From the NCBI RefSeq assembly GCF_030915405.1, contig NZ_CP133262.1:2666001-2730000 (forward strand): a stretch of DNA of 64,000 nt. The letters are read 5' to 3'. A model generated the notes under the pieces. It had not been told where the DNA came from. It searched no databases and saw nothing but the letters and a program-made list of their open reading frames with translations. The DNA is from Neobacillus nitrireducens. GTDB lineage: Bacteria; Bacillota; Bacilli; Bacillales; Cytobacillaceae. The position numbers were made by a program, and so were the translations under genes. Below are positions 19,099 to 28,466 of this stretch, in pieces. Within the stretch, counting starts at the first letter, position 1; each line of letters begins with the position of its first letter.

Positions 19099-19968
19099 CT
19101 ATACTCTAACCATCTCCCTGTATAGCACCTTTTGTTTTTTCTCCAGCTGCTGGTCTAACCAGCCGACCAAATCTCCTAAAAACTTCTCTCTTCCCACTCC
19201 ATCAAAGGGACGATGCTTGACTAGGGCGTACTCATATAGCTGTTTGTCTGTGGATGCCACTTGGTGGAAAAATTGTCTTAGCTTTGTTGGCGGGGTAATT
19301 TTATCATCCAGTCCGTATTGCAATAATAATGGCAGTTTAATGGACTGCGCCTGATTTACTGTTCGTGAAACCGCCTGAATTAATTCACTGCCCAATCCAG
19401 GTGTAACGGTATTATGACGCAGACGATCGCTATAATATTTCGCATGTAGCTCCGAATTTTTTTTCAAAAGCATTCGAGTATTTGCCAATTTATTGATCGT
19501 GTAGTCTGGTTTAACCTTACCCATTAAGGTTATCCCAAACTGTTCAAATGGTGTCACTTCGTAAGAAATAGCCGGAGAAATTGCGATCATTCCTGAGATA
19601 CCTGAACTATAATCTAATGCATACTCAAGTGCAATTAGGCCACCCATACTGTGCCCGACAATATATAAAGGCAGGTCGGGTTGATCGAGAGAAACAAGTT
19701 TCCGAAACGCATGTAAATCCCCTCTAAATTCATCCCAATTCCGTATAAATCCCCTTTTACCGGTGCTTTTTCCATGACCGCGTAAATCAAGGGCATAAAC
19801 AATATATTCATTATTAACCAAGCTTGCGCTAAGATTCCGCAGCCCTCCACTATGGTCGCCATGTCCGTGCACTAAAATAACCGCAGCTTTTGGAGCTGAT
19901 AATGGTTCGATCACCCGAAAAAATAGTTCTGCTCCAGCGACACCATTAAATGTCCCTTCTGTTGCCAT
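19099..19968 (-). CDS. Alpha/beta hydrolase, monoacylglycerol-lipase-like (serine aminopeptidase S33 type)
   Basis: About 289 residues. HGHGDHSGG near the N-terminus forms the oxyanion region. The nucleophile Ser is in VGHSMGGLIALEYAL (about residue 105). A later LLQYGLDDKITPP carries the expected Asp, and KHRPFDG may carry the catalytic His. The closest known type is lysophospholipase/monoglyceride lipase. I start at the ATG at 19968 (GGAGG ten bases upstream); the frame is open 13 codons further. Possible substrates are lipid esters; not certain. Confidence 0.8.
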   Translation of the reverse strand: MATEGTFNGVAGAELFFRVIEPLSAPKAAVILVHGHGDHSGGLRNLSASLVNNEYIVYALDLRGHGKSTGKRGFIRNWDEFRGDLHAFRKLVSLDQPDLPLYIVGHSMGGLIALEYALDYSSGISGMIAISPAISYEVTPFEQFGITLMGKVKPDYTINKLANTRMLLKKNSELHAKYYSDRLRHNTVTPGLGSELIQAVSRTVNQAQSIKLPLLLQYGLDDKITPPTKLRQFFHQVASTDKQLYEYALVKHRPFDGVGREKFLGDLVGWLDQQLEKKQKVLYREMVRV

Positions 19969-20098
19969 GCTTTGTAATCCTCCAGTTATGCAATAAAATG
20001 AAAACAAGTCTTTGTAGTTTCAAAAGTTTTTAAAGTTCATTTTATTATAAAGCTAGAGACTGACCCTGTCACGCTCCAACGGCTACAATTTATTATAT

Positions 20099-20135
20099 CG
20101 TGGTGTCAGGCACCATGTTGGTGCCTGACACCACG
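20099..20135. repeat. GGTGCCTGACACC palindrome, copy 1
   Basis: Perfect 17-bp arms (CGTGGTGTCAGGCACCA and its complement) with a 3-base loop. One of six copies of the same core in the window. No T run here. Confidence 0.8.
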
Positions 20136-20184
20136 CCCTTTCCCGCAACCAATTTTAGGTAATTTTTTATTATATGTGTTTTCT

Positions 20185-20193
20185 TGGTATAAT
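20185..20193 (+). promoter_or_regulatory. Extended -10 promoter of the RlmN-family gene
   Basis: TGGTATAAT, about 140 bases before the ATG at 20332. The leader holds an AAGAG/CTCTT pairing (20224-20242) that competes with CTCTTATAAGAG plus TTTTT (20238-20254), a weak attenuator-like arrangement. Confidence 0.45.
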
Positions 20194-20331
20194 AGATAAT
20201 GTTTTTAAATTTTACATCTGGTGAAGAGTTGGATAAGCTCTTATAAGAGTTTTTATGCAAATAATAGATTACAATTTGGGTAAGAAAGATAAATATTAGT
20301 AAGTTGTATCGTTACGAAAAGAGGGGAACGT

Positions 20332-21390
20332 ATGAATAAACAGTCTATATATGGATTAACTATAGATCAATTGGAAGCCTGGCTTACCCAGCACGGTGAG
20401 AAGAAGTCGCGGGCACAGAAAGTTTGGGAATATCTTTATCGAAAACGTGTGACAGCATTCACGGAGATGACGGATGTCAATCCAGCGTGTCTTCAATTAC
20501 TATCAGACCATTTCGTCATCCAGACCCTACAGGTGCATATTAAGCAGGAATCGGCGGACGGCACGATTAAATTCTTGTTTAAATTGCAGGAGGGCAACTT
20601 GATTGAAACCGTGTTAATGCGGCAGAAATACGGCCTTTCTGTTTGTGTGACAACGCAAGTAGGCTGTAACATCGGCTGTAGTTTTTGCGCGAGTGGTTTA
20701 TTAGCGAAAAGCAGAGATTTATCAAGTGGAGAAATTGTTGAGCAGATTATGAACGTTCAACTGCATCTGGATAAAAAAGGTCAACGGGAAACGGTCAGTC
20801 ATGTAGTTGTGATGGGCATTGGTGAACCCTTTGATAATTTTGAAAATCTATTAGACTTCATTAAGGTCATCAAAGATGATAAAGGTCTCGCGATTGCGGC
20901 TAGGCGGATCACCGTATCCACCAGTGGTCTTGCTGATAAGCTATATGAATTCACGGATACGAAGCTGCAAGTAAACCTAGCCGTCTCCTTGCATGCGCCC
21001 AACAATGAGCTCCGGACCCGCATTATGAAAATAAACCGTGCCATTCCGATTGAAAAATTAATGAAGGCAATGGAGTATTATATCGAAAAAACAAACCGCC
21101 GGATTACGATCGAATACATTCTGCTACGGGATGTAAACGATCATAAGCAAGAAGCCGAACAGCTGGCCGAACTTCTTCATCCGCTTGAACAGCAGGTCTA
21201 TGTTAATTTAATCCCCTATAATCCGGTGGATGAACATAGTCAATATCAACGAAGTGAGCAGGAATCAGTGCTATCCTTTTATGATACGTTAAAAAAAGGC
21301 GGGGTAAATTGCAAAATCCGCCAAGAACACGGAACTGACATTGATGCCGCTTGCGGCCAGTTACGAAGCAAACAAATAAAAAAAGCATAA
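20332..21390 (+). CDS. RlmN-family 23S rRNA (adenine-C2) methyltransferase
   Basis: 352 residues; radical-SAM methyltransferase of the RlmN/Cfr family, methylating A2503 of 23S rRNA (RlmN also methylates tRNA A37). Radical-SAM Cys112, Cys116 and Cys119 (CNIGCSFC), the GIGEPFDNF motif, and the C-terminal methyl-carrying Cys341 (DIDAACGQL) are present. GEPFDN is RlmN-like rather than the GEAL of Cfr, so C2 methylation is more likely than C8. It is shorter at the N-terminus than B. subtilis RlmN and isolated from its usual neighbours, so it may be a second, paralogous copy. SD GAGGGG is seven bases from the ATG. Confidence 0.85.
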   Translation: MNKQSIYGLTIDQLEAWLTQHGEKKSRAQKVWEYLYRKRVTAFTEMTDVNPACLQLLSDHFVIQTLQVHIKQESADGTIKFLFKLQEGNLIETVLMRQKYGLSVCVTTQVGCNIGCSFCASGLLAKSRDLSSGEIVEQIMNVQLHLDKKGQRETVSHVVVMGIGEPFDNFENLLDFIKVIKDDKGLAIAARRITVSTSGLADKLYEFTDTKLQVNLAVSLHAPNNELRTRIMKINRAIPIEKLMKAMEYYIEKTNRRITIEYILLRDVNDHKQEAEQLAELLHPLEQQVYVNLIPYNPVDEHSQYQRSEQESVLSFYDTLKKGGVNCKIRQEHGTDIDAACGQLRSKQIKKA

Positions 21391-21440
21391 GCCTAATTAG
21401 CTACAGATTTGAGCTATTTGACTAAGAAAAAGAAAATAGG

Positions 21441-21560
21441 AAAGCGGAAGCGCCTTGAACAAGGACGACAAGCATTAGACTAGCCGGCGAGTAGGTCGCT
21501 CTTTACCTTCTTGACGGCTAGTCCTATGACCTCGAGCCCCTAGGCGCTGCAGCTAGACAA
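21441..21560. repeat. Dispersed imperfect-palindrome element of about 120 bp
   Basis: The left end AAAGCGGAAGCGCC and right end TAGGCGCTGCAGCTAGACA frame an inner perfect pair GACTAGCC/GGCTAGTC (21478-21485, 21516-21523). I recall similar GCGGAAGCGCC...GGAGCTAGACA elements scattered in Bacillus-group genomes. A short related piece occurs at 43505-43530. No coding capacity; possibly a MITE or terminator-like RNA. Confidence 0.6.
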
Positions 21561-21876
21561 TACGAATCGCAACTTTTTTGCGATTCTTTGTTGACTTATC
21601 GTAAGGAAGAAATATCAAGGTTTACTCGTTGCAGGCCTAGAACTGGACAATTCTCTAGGCATACCTAATAAATAATGATTATTGTTTGATATGATATCTA
21701 ATTTCATAACAAAAAAAACGACAGAAAACTGCCGTTCCCAGTTTAATATCTAACTGCCTGATAGTTTATCAGTATGTAACTCCACGATCTTGTTCAGGAA
21801 ATAAAAAAAAGTATCTCACAACCTAAGCCGTTCTCTTTCAAGGTACCCGCAACAATAAAAGTCAGTATAAAAGCAA

Positions 21877-21915
21877 AGCAATTCGCGTAGGAATTCGCTT
21901 TGTTTTTTTATTGAT
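21877..21915 (+). terminator. Terminator-like hairpin in the 21.4-23.0 kb gap
   Basis: GCAATTC..GAATTCGC within AAAGC..GCTTT, followed by GTTTTTTTA. No gene obviously ends here. Confidence 0.45.
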
Positions 21916-21920
21916 ATTTT

Positions 21921-22104
21921 TAGACGGAGAAATTCCGCCTAATTAGTGAATATTATCAAAAATAGCTAAAATAGACGGAGAGATTCCGCCTATTGAATCA
22001 TTAAACGTGAAAATGGAGGATTTGGCTATGCATAAGCGGAAAACCTCCCCTTATTTACCTCGTAACAAGTTCTATTTTGCTTTTAACCGGAAAATCTCCG
22101 CTTA
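21921..22104. repeat. Four short palindromes of one family
   Basis: About 21-bp units at 21921-21941 (TAGACGGAGAAATTCCGCCTA), 21972-21992, 22033-22053 and 22084-22104. The first two are near identical; the last two look like the same motif in inverted orientation (for example TAACCGGAAAATCTCCGCTT). Spacing is about 50-60 bp. They occupy a gene-free stretch. Confidence 0.6.
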
Positions 22105-22258
22105 TCTTACTTCCGCTAGTTACTTAATTAAGGTAAAGGCTTCTTATTTAAACGGGCTTTTTTTATGAATTTGGATTACGATAATTCCACCTTCTATAAT
22201 TGCGTTTTCCCTTGCGGGTACTCCAAAAGTGTACGGCTTACTCACAACCTTCCCTACC

Positions 22259-22571
22259 TTAATCTCTTAAATATTCCTCAAATGTGACTTTCCCTATTTT
22301 TTGGCTAAAATTAGTGTTTTTCCCATCGTAGAAAGATTTGTAAAGTTTTCCTGGTGAAGAAATGTTTAAAACCTTATTTGTTTCATTATTTATCTTAATT
22401 TTAAGCTCGGCCATTTCTCTTAACGTCATTATATTTGGCCCACCAAAGTCTTCTGTTCTTCCTTGTGGTTCTTTATTAATAAAGTCAATTAAATGATTGG
22501 CAAATTCACCAACATCTATACTTTGAGCCTAGTTGTCCTGTTGAACCAGTCACCAATATCCTCACGTACAT
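22259..22571 (-). pseudogene. NAD(P)-binding SDR/NmrA-like gene with internal deletion
   Basis: The minus strand begins ATG with MYVRILVTGSTGQLGSK, the Rossmann GxTGxxG start of an NmrA-like epimerase/reductase. After about 17 codons the frame breaks and, immediately, another frame gives the family C-terminus (DVGEFANHLIDFIN, EDFGGPNIMTLREMAEL, KVTFEEYLRD) to a stop at 22259. The middle of the gene (roughly 150-200 residues by family length) is missing. It is a clear pseudogene and the only recognisable gene in the 1.7-kb gap 21391-23058. Confidence 0.7.
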
Positions 22572-22751
22572 CCCTCACTCTACCTGATTATCTTTGTATT
22601 GTAATATTCAAAAATTGGTGTCTTTATTCAAATATTATTCCCTTTTAATTATGGCTAAAGTTTACCTGGGCTTATTTTGTCGATGCGGATTTCGACATTC
22701 TTTTCTTCATTTCCCAGGAAAAATCCTTTTGATAAAGGTTTATCTTATATC

Positions 22752-22949
22752 TAATCAAACGTTTAGTTAGTAAGGAATTATCAGGAAATATGTCGAAGAG
22801 TGAGTATTTCACTAAGAAAATCCTTGTTTCGACATGATTTTTTATTTTCATAGAGGAAAAATTTAAACGGTCGACAAGGATTTGATTCAAATAAAGGTTG
22901 AACCCTTTATTTATAAGAGGTCATGGGTATTTAATCAAACGTTTGATTA
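22752..22949. repeat. Two copies of the TAATCAAACGTTTGATTA palindrome
   Basis: TAATCAAACGTTTAGTTA at 22752-22769 and the perfect 18-mer at 22932-22949 (followed by GTTTTATTTTT). Four more copies lie at 56.7-56.9 kb. Possible operator or weak terminator. Confidence 0.55.
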
Positions 22950-23004
22950 GTTTTATTTTTGGTAGATATTGTCGAGACATTTAAGGTCTCCTTTTGAAAA
23001 AACC

Positions 23005-23045
23005 GTAAAAAAAGGGTTCTAAAAAGATATTTTAGACCCCTTTTT
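23005..23045 (-). terminator. Terminator of fabF
   Basis: On the minus strand GGGGTCTAAAA pairs with TTTTAGAACCC (one mismatch) followed by seven T, just after the fabF stop. Confidence 0.8.
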
Positions 23046-23058
23046 GCACTATTTATGG

Positions 23059-24300
23059 TTATTCGGTAAATTTTTTAAAAATTAATGTGGCATTATGTCC
23101 GCCAAATCCTAAGGAGTTCGATAATACTACTTGGACATCCTTTTTCTTTGCCACGTTAGGGACATAATCTAAATCAAGTTGCTCATCCGGTGTTTCATAG
23201 TTGATGGTCGGAGGGATGATTCCTTCCTTAATAGCTAAAAGAGAAAAAATGGCTTCAATAGCCCCTGTAGCTCCCAACATGTGTCCCGTCATTGATTTCG
23301 TCGAGCTTACAGATAAAGTATAGGCATGTTCTTTGAAGACTTCTTTAATGGCTAACGTTTCATACAGATCATTATAAGGAGTGGACGTTCCATGTGCATT
23401 GATATAGTCGACTTGTTCCGGGGAAATGCCCGCATCATTTATAGCAAGCTTCATTGCCCTACCTGCACCTTCTCCTTCAGGTGCCGGAGTCGTAATGTGA
23501 TGGGCATCACCGGTAGCTCCATATCCAATTAGTTCGCCATATATGGCAGCACCACGGGCGATTGCATGCTCTAATTCTTCCAGGAAGACAATCCCTGCGC
23601 CTTCCCCGATGACAAATCCATCACGATTCTTATCAAACGGACGGCTTGCTGTTTTAGGATCTGGATTTTTGGTAAGAGCGGTCATATTAGAAAATCCAGC
23701 AACGGTCATCGCAGTAATCGTTGCTTCAGTTCCACCGGCAATCATTGCATCCACATCCCCCTTTTGAATCACACGGAATGCATCACCAATGGAATTGGCA
23801 CCTGAGGCACATGCGGTTACGGAACAATTGTTGATCCCTTTCGCTCCAAGTGCAATCGAGACTTGTCCAGCTGCCATGTCAGGGATAAACATCGGAATCG
23901 TAAACGGGTTAACCCTTCTTTGACCTTTTTCAATAAATTTCCGATGTTGTTCTTCGAATTCAGCTAACCCGCCAATCCCTGATCCAATCCAAACACCGAC
24001 TCGTTCAGGCTGAATATTCTCACCGATTTGGATGCCTGCATCCTTTACAGCCATTTGACTCGCGGCAATCGCAAACTGGCTATAACGCCCCATTCTTCTT
24101 GATTCTTTTTTATCCATAAATTCTTCTGGTGCAAAGCCTTTTACTTCCGCTGCAATCTTAACGTCCACTTGGTCAACATCAAAAAGGGTTGCCGGGCCAA
24201 TTCCTGAAACACCACTTTTAATCTGTTCCCATGTTGTATGAGCATCATTCCCCAAAGGAGTGACGGCCCCAATACCTGTAATCACTACTCTTTTATTCAT
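23059..24300 (-). CDS. fabF: 3-oxoacyl-ACP synthase II
   Basis: 413 residues; elongating condensing enzyme of fatty acid synthesis. The nucleophile Cys is in [15 protein letters not shown] (about residue 163). The two catalytic His are in [11 protein letters not shown] and [14 protein letters not shown], and the C-terminal [10 protein letters not shown] is typical. It is monocistronic, not paired with fabH, and has no FapR-like palindrome upstream, so it may be a second fabF. The ATG follows GGGAGAG. Strong hairpin terminator. Confidence 0.93.
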   Translation of the reverse strand: MNKRVVITGIGAVTPLGNDAHTTWEQIKSGVSGIGPATLFDVDQVDVKIAAEVKGFAPEEFMDKKESRRMGRYSQFAIAASQMAVKDAGIQIGENIQPERVGVWIGSGIGGLAEFEEQHRKFIEKGQRRVNPFTIPMFIPDMAAGQVSIALGAKGINNCSVTACASGANSIGDAFRVIQKGDVDAMIAGGTEATITAMTVAGFSNMTALTKNPDPKTASRPFDKNRDGFVIGEGAGIVFLEELEHAIARGAAIYGELIGYGATGDAHHITTPAPEGEGAGRAMKLAINDAGISPEQVDYINAHGTSTPYNDLYETLAIKEVFKEHAYTLSVSSTKSMTGHMLGATGAIEAIFSLLAIKEGIIPPTINYETPDEQLDLDYVPNVAKKKDVQVVLSNSLGFGGHNATLIFKKFTE

Positions 24301-24448
24301 TCAATCTCTCCCACTCTATATTCAAAGTAATATACCGACAAATGTTCATCTTTTATAGTTTAACGAATTTAGAGTGGTTGGACAAATTGATTTCGGACTA
24401 TCTTTATTTTATTTTTGTTAAAAAAAACATATTTTAACGACACAGCAT

Positions 24449-24730
24449 CTATTTTGTACAGGTGAACGTGGTCTTCATTTTCATAAATCCGTACATTAAG
24501 CGTGCATTTCTACCTTTTTGCGTATGCGGAGTAATTTTTGATTTAAGGCATTTCATAAATTGTTTATCACAGTAACATGGTGAATTCCCTTGGCTCAGAC
24601 AGCGGTCATGCTGATAGCAGCAGCCATCCACATCATTAATCGGTCTTCCCGGACCGCTGCATCCAGGCCCGCACCAACGATAACCTGGAAAAAGACAAAA
24701 TGAGAGGAAGCTCTTTTTTCTACGTTTCAC
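24449..24730 (-). CDS. Small phospholipase-A2-like protein
   Basis: 93 residues, Cys-rich. FPGYRWCGPGCSGPG (about 14-28) matches the calcium-loop segment and DGCCYQHDRC (about 35-44, His41-Asp42) the catalytic helix of phospholipase A2; further Cys at 52, 54 and 61 could form disulfides. It resembles the small Bacillus/parvovirus-VP1-type PLA2 domain. There is no signal peptide, only a basic start, so export or spore localisation is open. GTG start with a strong AGGAGGTG eight bases away. The fold assignment rests on motifs; activity is inferred. Confidence 0.75.
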   Translation of the reverse strand: MKRRKKSFLSFCLFPGYRWCGPGCSGPGRPINDVDGCCYQHDRCLSQGNSPCYCDKQFMKCLKSKITPHTQKGRNARLMYGFMKMKTTFTCTK

Positions 24731-24953
24731 TAAGTTTCCACCTCCTAGAAGTTTATTACTATATTAATATGAAAAAGTACTGCATCGGTTTAGACTCATT
24801 TGCTAAGACCCTTTCGGAAAAAAATATGGTAAACGCTTTATTTGTTTTTGCTATGCTTGATCATGGTTCTCTAACAAGCTATGGCGGAATATAAATATAT
24901 AAAGCGTTCTTTGATTATTGAAAACACTTACATGAAAGGGGGAATCTATACCT

Positions 24954-25064
24954 ATGGATGTTTGCATTTCTTGCGGGAGTGAATTGTCCAAATTCGAAAG
25001 AAATAGAAGTGAATGCTGGGAGTGCATGGATACAACCACCGAAGCCTATACAGAAGAAGAATAA
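24954..25064 (+). CDS. 36-residue CxxC/CxxC mini-protein
   Basis: MDVCISCGSELSKFERN.. with CISC and CWEC pairs separated by 13 residues, then an acidic tail (EEE). This is a zinc-ribbon-like pattern. AAGGGGGAA lies about nine bases upstream and a good terminator (25101-25147) follows, so it looks like a real short gene. Family not recognised. Confidence 0.5.
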   Translation: MDVCISCGSELSKFERNRSECWECMDTTTEAYTEEE

Positions 25065-25100
25065 TTATTTTATACAGACAAAATCCTTTTATAAAGGAAT

Positions 25101-25147
25101 AAAAATCGCCCAGTCCTCTAAACAAAATGAGGATTGGGCCATTTTTA
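25101..25147 (+). terminator. Terminator after the 36-residue gene
   Basis: AAATCGCCCAGTCCTC pairs with GAGGATTGGGCCATTT (two mismatches) followed by a T-rich tract. Confidence 0.75.
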
Positions 25148-25230
25148 TTTATATTCAACAAATTTACATTGAAACCATTGTAATTTTCCAAATATTTGTT
25201 TACCTTTAAGAACAGGGAGGGGAATTGGAG

Positions 25231-26013
25231 ATGATTCGAAAACTTACAGACCACGATCATGAACAGGTTCTCGCTTTTTTAAGTGAGGAACCGTCTATTA
25301 ATCTATTTATCATTGGGGATATTGAGGCATTTGGATACTCATCTGAGACTCAAGAACTATGGGCAGAGTTTGATGAAAGCGACACCATTATTGCTATTCT
25401 TCTTCGGTTTCATCAATCCTTTATTCCCTATGCTAAAGGAGATTTTGATACGAACGGTTTTGCATCCATTATGAAAGAGTACAGCCAACCGATTCTTCTA
25501 TCAGGAAAGTCCGATATTATAGAGAAATTTGAAGGTTTTGACGGCCTGCAGCTCGGTAAAAGGCAAGTTACATACTTTGCTGAATGCCGCACGAATGAAT
25601 TTCTGGCTTTAGATAACGTGGGTTATAAAAAGGCTACTATCGAGGATGTGGACCAAATAGTAAAACTTCGCGAATCTATTGATGAATTTTATGTAAGAAG
25701 TGATGCACGCGATATATTAAAACAATCGATGGAATCTAATGCATCTCGGACCTATTTCACAGAAGAGAATGGTATTGTCACTTCTTGCGTTTCAACCACA
25801 GCGGAAAATTCCATGTCGGCAATGATTGTGGGTGTCTGCACCCGGAAGGAATATCGAAAGAAGGGTCTCGCCACATCGATTATGCAACATGTCGTTCAGG
25901 ATGTTCTAAACGAAGGGAAAACACTTTGTCTTTTTTACGATAACCCCGAAGCCGGCCGTATATATAAGCGCCTTGGTTTTAAGGAAATAGGAATGTGGAC
26001 CATGCATCGCTGA
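25231..26013 (+). CDS. GNAT family N-acetyltransferase
   Basis: About 260 residues. The C-terminal half (about 130-260) is a GNAT domain with VGVCTRKEYRKKGLATSIM (acetyl-CoA-binding motif A) and AGRIYKRLGFKEIG (motif B). The N-terminal half (EEPSINLFIIGDIEAFGY) is a degenerate GNAT-like domain, as in two-domain YjdJ-type proteins. Substrate unknown. ATG at 25231 chosen; a TTG two codons upstream (25225) is also possible next to GGGAGGGG. Confidence 0.8.
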   Translation: MIRKLTDHDHEQVLAFLSEEPSINLFIIGDIEAFGYSSETQELWAEFDESDTIIAILLRFHQSFIPYAKGDFDTNGFASIMKEYSQPILLSGKSDIIEKFEGFDGLQLGKRQVTYFAECRTNEFLALDNVGYKKATIEDVDQIVKLRESIDEFYVRSDARDILKQSMESNASRTYFTEENGIVTSCVSTTAENSMSAMIVGVCTRKEYRKKGLATSIMQHVVQDVLNEGKTLCLFYDNPEAGRIYKRLGFKEIGMWTMHR

Positions 26014-26187
26014 TTGATTCATTTCAATGAAGCAGCAAACCAAATTATCGGGCTTTCACCAATACATATAGAGGCGTATTAACTCTTTTCTGGTCTTAAG
26101 GATATCCCCCGGATTTTTATATGGTCTTTTTATTTGGATAAGTTAATAAGAATAGTAAGGACGTAGTATATTCAGGGGGGGTTGGAA

Positions 26188-27036
26188 ATGAGTAGTGATG
26201 AACGCGCATTACATCCTGATACCGGTGTTACATCCGGAATGTTCGTAGAGCGCTCTTTAAATGAAATTCGTTTTTGGGCTCGAATCATGAAAGAGCATTC
26301 TTTATTTCTTCGATTGGGTTTTAGAGCAGAGGATACTCAACTAATCCAAGAGGCGAATCAATTTTACAGATTGTTTGAACGCATCGAACAAACCGCACAT
26401 TCCTATACAAATCATACAGATCCTGAGCAAATAAGAAGGTTTAATTCAGAAGTACAACAAGCAGCAACTAATATTTTTGCATTTAAGCGAAAAGTACTAG
26501 GATTAATCCTCACATGTAAATTGCCAGGGGCGAATAACTTCCCTCTATTAGTTGATCATACAAGCAGGGAAGCTAATTATTTTAGAAAACGTTTAGTTGA
26601 ATTAAATGAAGGTAAGTTGAAGCCTCTTGCCGATGCCATTATTAAAGAAAATGTTTTCTTCTTAAGGATTATGGCAGATCATGCTAAATTTATTGGGCAT
26701 CTGTTGGATCCGTCCGAAAGAAAACTAGTTGATACAGCTCAAAATTTCAGCAATGATTTTGATCAATTGCTGTACCAAGCACGGGACTTAGAATCTATGA
26801 AGCCACAATCGCAAACCGTTCCTCTTTTAGATCAATTCCTAGATCAAAATCGTGTGTCGGTCTCATCGCTTCGGGACTTCAAGAAAACCGCACGGGATTT
26901 AATTGAGCAATGTAAAATACAAAGTATCATTCATCCATTATTAGCAGACCATGTTTTCCGTGAAGCAGATCGATTCCTTGAAATCATTGATATGTTCGAT
27001 GCACACCTTACAAGCGCTAATCCCCAATCAAGTTAG
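26188..27036 (+). CDS. DUF2935 domain protein
   Basis: About 282 residues, all helical, with two similar halves. Each half has a pattern FW.RIM.EH / FFLRIMADHAKFIGHLLDPSE; a His-rich helical bundle is suggested, possibly metal-binding. This matches DUF2935, which is common in spore-forming Firmicutes and of unknown function. AGGGGGGG precedes the ATG. Followed directly by a strong terminator. Single-gene unit. Confidence 0.82.
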   Translation: MSSDERALHPDTGVTSGMFVERSLNEIRFWARIMKEHSLFLRLGFRAEDTQLIQEANQFYRLFERIEQTAHSYTNHTDPEQIRRFNSEVQQAATNIFAFKRKVLGLILTCKLPGANNFPLLVDHTSREANYFRKRLVELNEGKLKPLADAIIKENVFFLRIMADHAKFIGHLLDPSERKLVDTAQNFSNDFDQLLYQARDLESMKPQSQTVPLLDQFLDQNRVSVSSLRDFKKTARDLIEQCKIQSIIHPLLADHVFREADRFLEIIDMFDAHLTSANPQSS

Positions 27037-27072
27037 CCCATAAATATCTATTCACACACATAGAAAATTGAT

Positions 27073-27104
27073 GTGGCCCCCTATTATCTAGGGGGCCATT
27101 TTTA
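27073..27104 (+). terminator. Terminator after the DUF2935 gene
   Basis: TGGCCCCCTA/TAGGGGGCCA-type stem with a T run at 27098-27104. Confidence 0.85.
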
Positions 27105-27151
27105 TGGATTAATTATTTATTTTATGAGTACCCGAAGGGAATCCAGCAAAT

Positions 27152-28462
27152 TTAAACAACTTCCTTTTCTTTCCTAATAGCAGGCGTGGCAACTGTAATA
27201 CCTGTTGTTTCCTCAAAATTAAAGAGGCTGGTTGGGATATCGGTAAAACGTTCTAATTCATTGTAAGCAGGGATCCCATGATAAGACATATCCAACCCCT
27301 CGTCTTCTTCCCGTTCCGTCGCCCGGAAACCCACAGTCTTCTCGCATACCTTTGCAATAAAAGTTCCCCCAATTAACCCCCAGCCAACAACCACTACCGC
27401 ACCTAGTAACTGAACCTTTAAAAGCGAGAAATCACCAGTTGTTAGGAGGCCTTGTGACTGATCAAGGAATCCAACAGCAATTGTTCCAAACACACCACCG
27501 AACCCATGAACCGCCACAGCCCCGACGGGATCATCCACCTTTAGATAGTCGACAAACAGAGTGGCATAAATCACGATTAAACCACTTAAAGCTCCAATCA
27601 AGATCGCGCTCCATTCAGAAACATATGCGCATCCGGCAGTTATCGCAACCAGCCCGGCTAATACTCCATTTATCGTCATACTCGGATCAGCTTTTCCGAA
27701 CTTCCTCATCGTCAAAAAGAGAGCTGCCGACCCGCCACTTGCTCCGGCTAACATCGTATTAATGGCAATAGGTGCCAAAGCTGAACTAGAAGCATCTAAA
27801 GTACTTCCTGCATTAAAAGCAAACCATCCGAACCACAAAATAAAGGCACCTGCTGAAGCTAAAGGTATGTTACTGGGGGCAAAAACATTCACGCTGCCAT
27901 CCGAATTAAACCTTCCTTTTCTCGGTCCCAAAAGCTTTGCCATTGTGAAAGCCGTAAACCCTCCGAGAGCATGAATCGCGGATGAACCCGCAAAATCTTT
28001 CATTCCAAGCTTCTCTAGCCATCCATCGCTGTTCCAGATCCAATGACCGGAGAGAGGGTAGATTATCATACAAATAAGCGCGGCTGTGACTACGTAGGCT
28101 TTAAAATTCATCCGTTCAGCTACTGCTCCCGAAATAATCGAGACACAAGCCACAGCAAATCCCATTTGAAAAAGGACAAAAGCAACACTTGGCAATTCAA
28201 TAGAAAGTGCAATTTTCTCGGGACTTCCAAGAAGACTAGTCCCAATGAATCCAAATGCATCTTTTCCAAACATAATCCCAAATCCGATAAGCCAAAATGC
28301 CAAAGCTCCTATCGTCAAGTCTACAAATATTTTCATCGTCACATTTACAGCATTTTTTGTTCGGACAAACCCGGCTTCGAGTAAACTAAATCCACCTTCC
28401 ATAAACAACACCATAGCTGCAGCAAGGACAACCCAGACCGTATTTATGTACATTAGTTCCAA
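27152..28462 (-). CDS. amt: Ammonium transporter
   Basis: About 436 residues with some eleven membrane helices. FMEGGFSLLEAGFVRTKN, SGHWIWNSDGW, DFAGSSAIHALGGFTAF (signature His) and AVAVHGFGGVFGTIAVG (twin-His region) identify the Amt/AmtB family, which conducts ammonium. It follows glnK by a few bases. A TTG at 28462 with GAGGGG seven bases upstream is the likely start; the open frame reaches further up but overlaps glnK. Co-expressed with glnK from TnrA/GlnR-type boxes. Confidence 0.9.
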   Translation of the reverse strand: MELMYINTVWVVLAAAMVLFMEGGFSLLEAGFVRTKNAVNVTMKIFVDLTIGALAFWLIGFGIMFGKDAFGFIGTSLLGSPEKIALSIELPSVAFVLFQMGFAVACVSIISGAVAERMNFKAYVVTAALICMIIYPLSGHWIWNSDGWLEKLGMKDFAGSSAIHALGGFTAFTMAKLLGPRKGRFNSDGSVNVFAPSNIPLASAGAFILWFGWFAFNAGSTLDASSSALAPIAINTMLAGASGGSAALFLTMRKFGKADPSMTINGVLAGLVAITAGCAYVSEWSAILIGALSGLIVIYATLFVDYLKVDDPVGAVAVHGFGGVFGTIAVGFLDQSQGLLTTGDFSLLKVQLLGAVVVVGWGLIGGTFIAKVCEKTVGFRATEREEDEGLDMSYHGIPAYNELERFTDIPTSLFNFEETTGITVATPAIRKEKEVV

Positions 28463-28466
28463 AAGC

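Noticed and set aside
20332..21390. Cfr-type resistance methyltransferase
   Set aside because: GIGEPFDNF and overall similarity are RlmN-like; calling resistance would be unsupported.
22672..22890. 72-codon minus-strand ORF
   Set aside because: No ribosome site, spans the TAATCAAACG palindrome, and composition looks non-coding.
24700..24894. 64-codon plus-strand ORF
   Set aside because: Overlaps the PLA2-like gene on the other strand and lacks a ribosome binding site.
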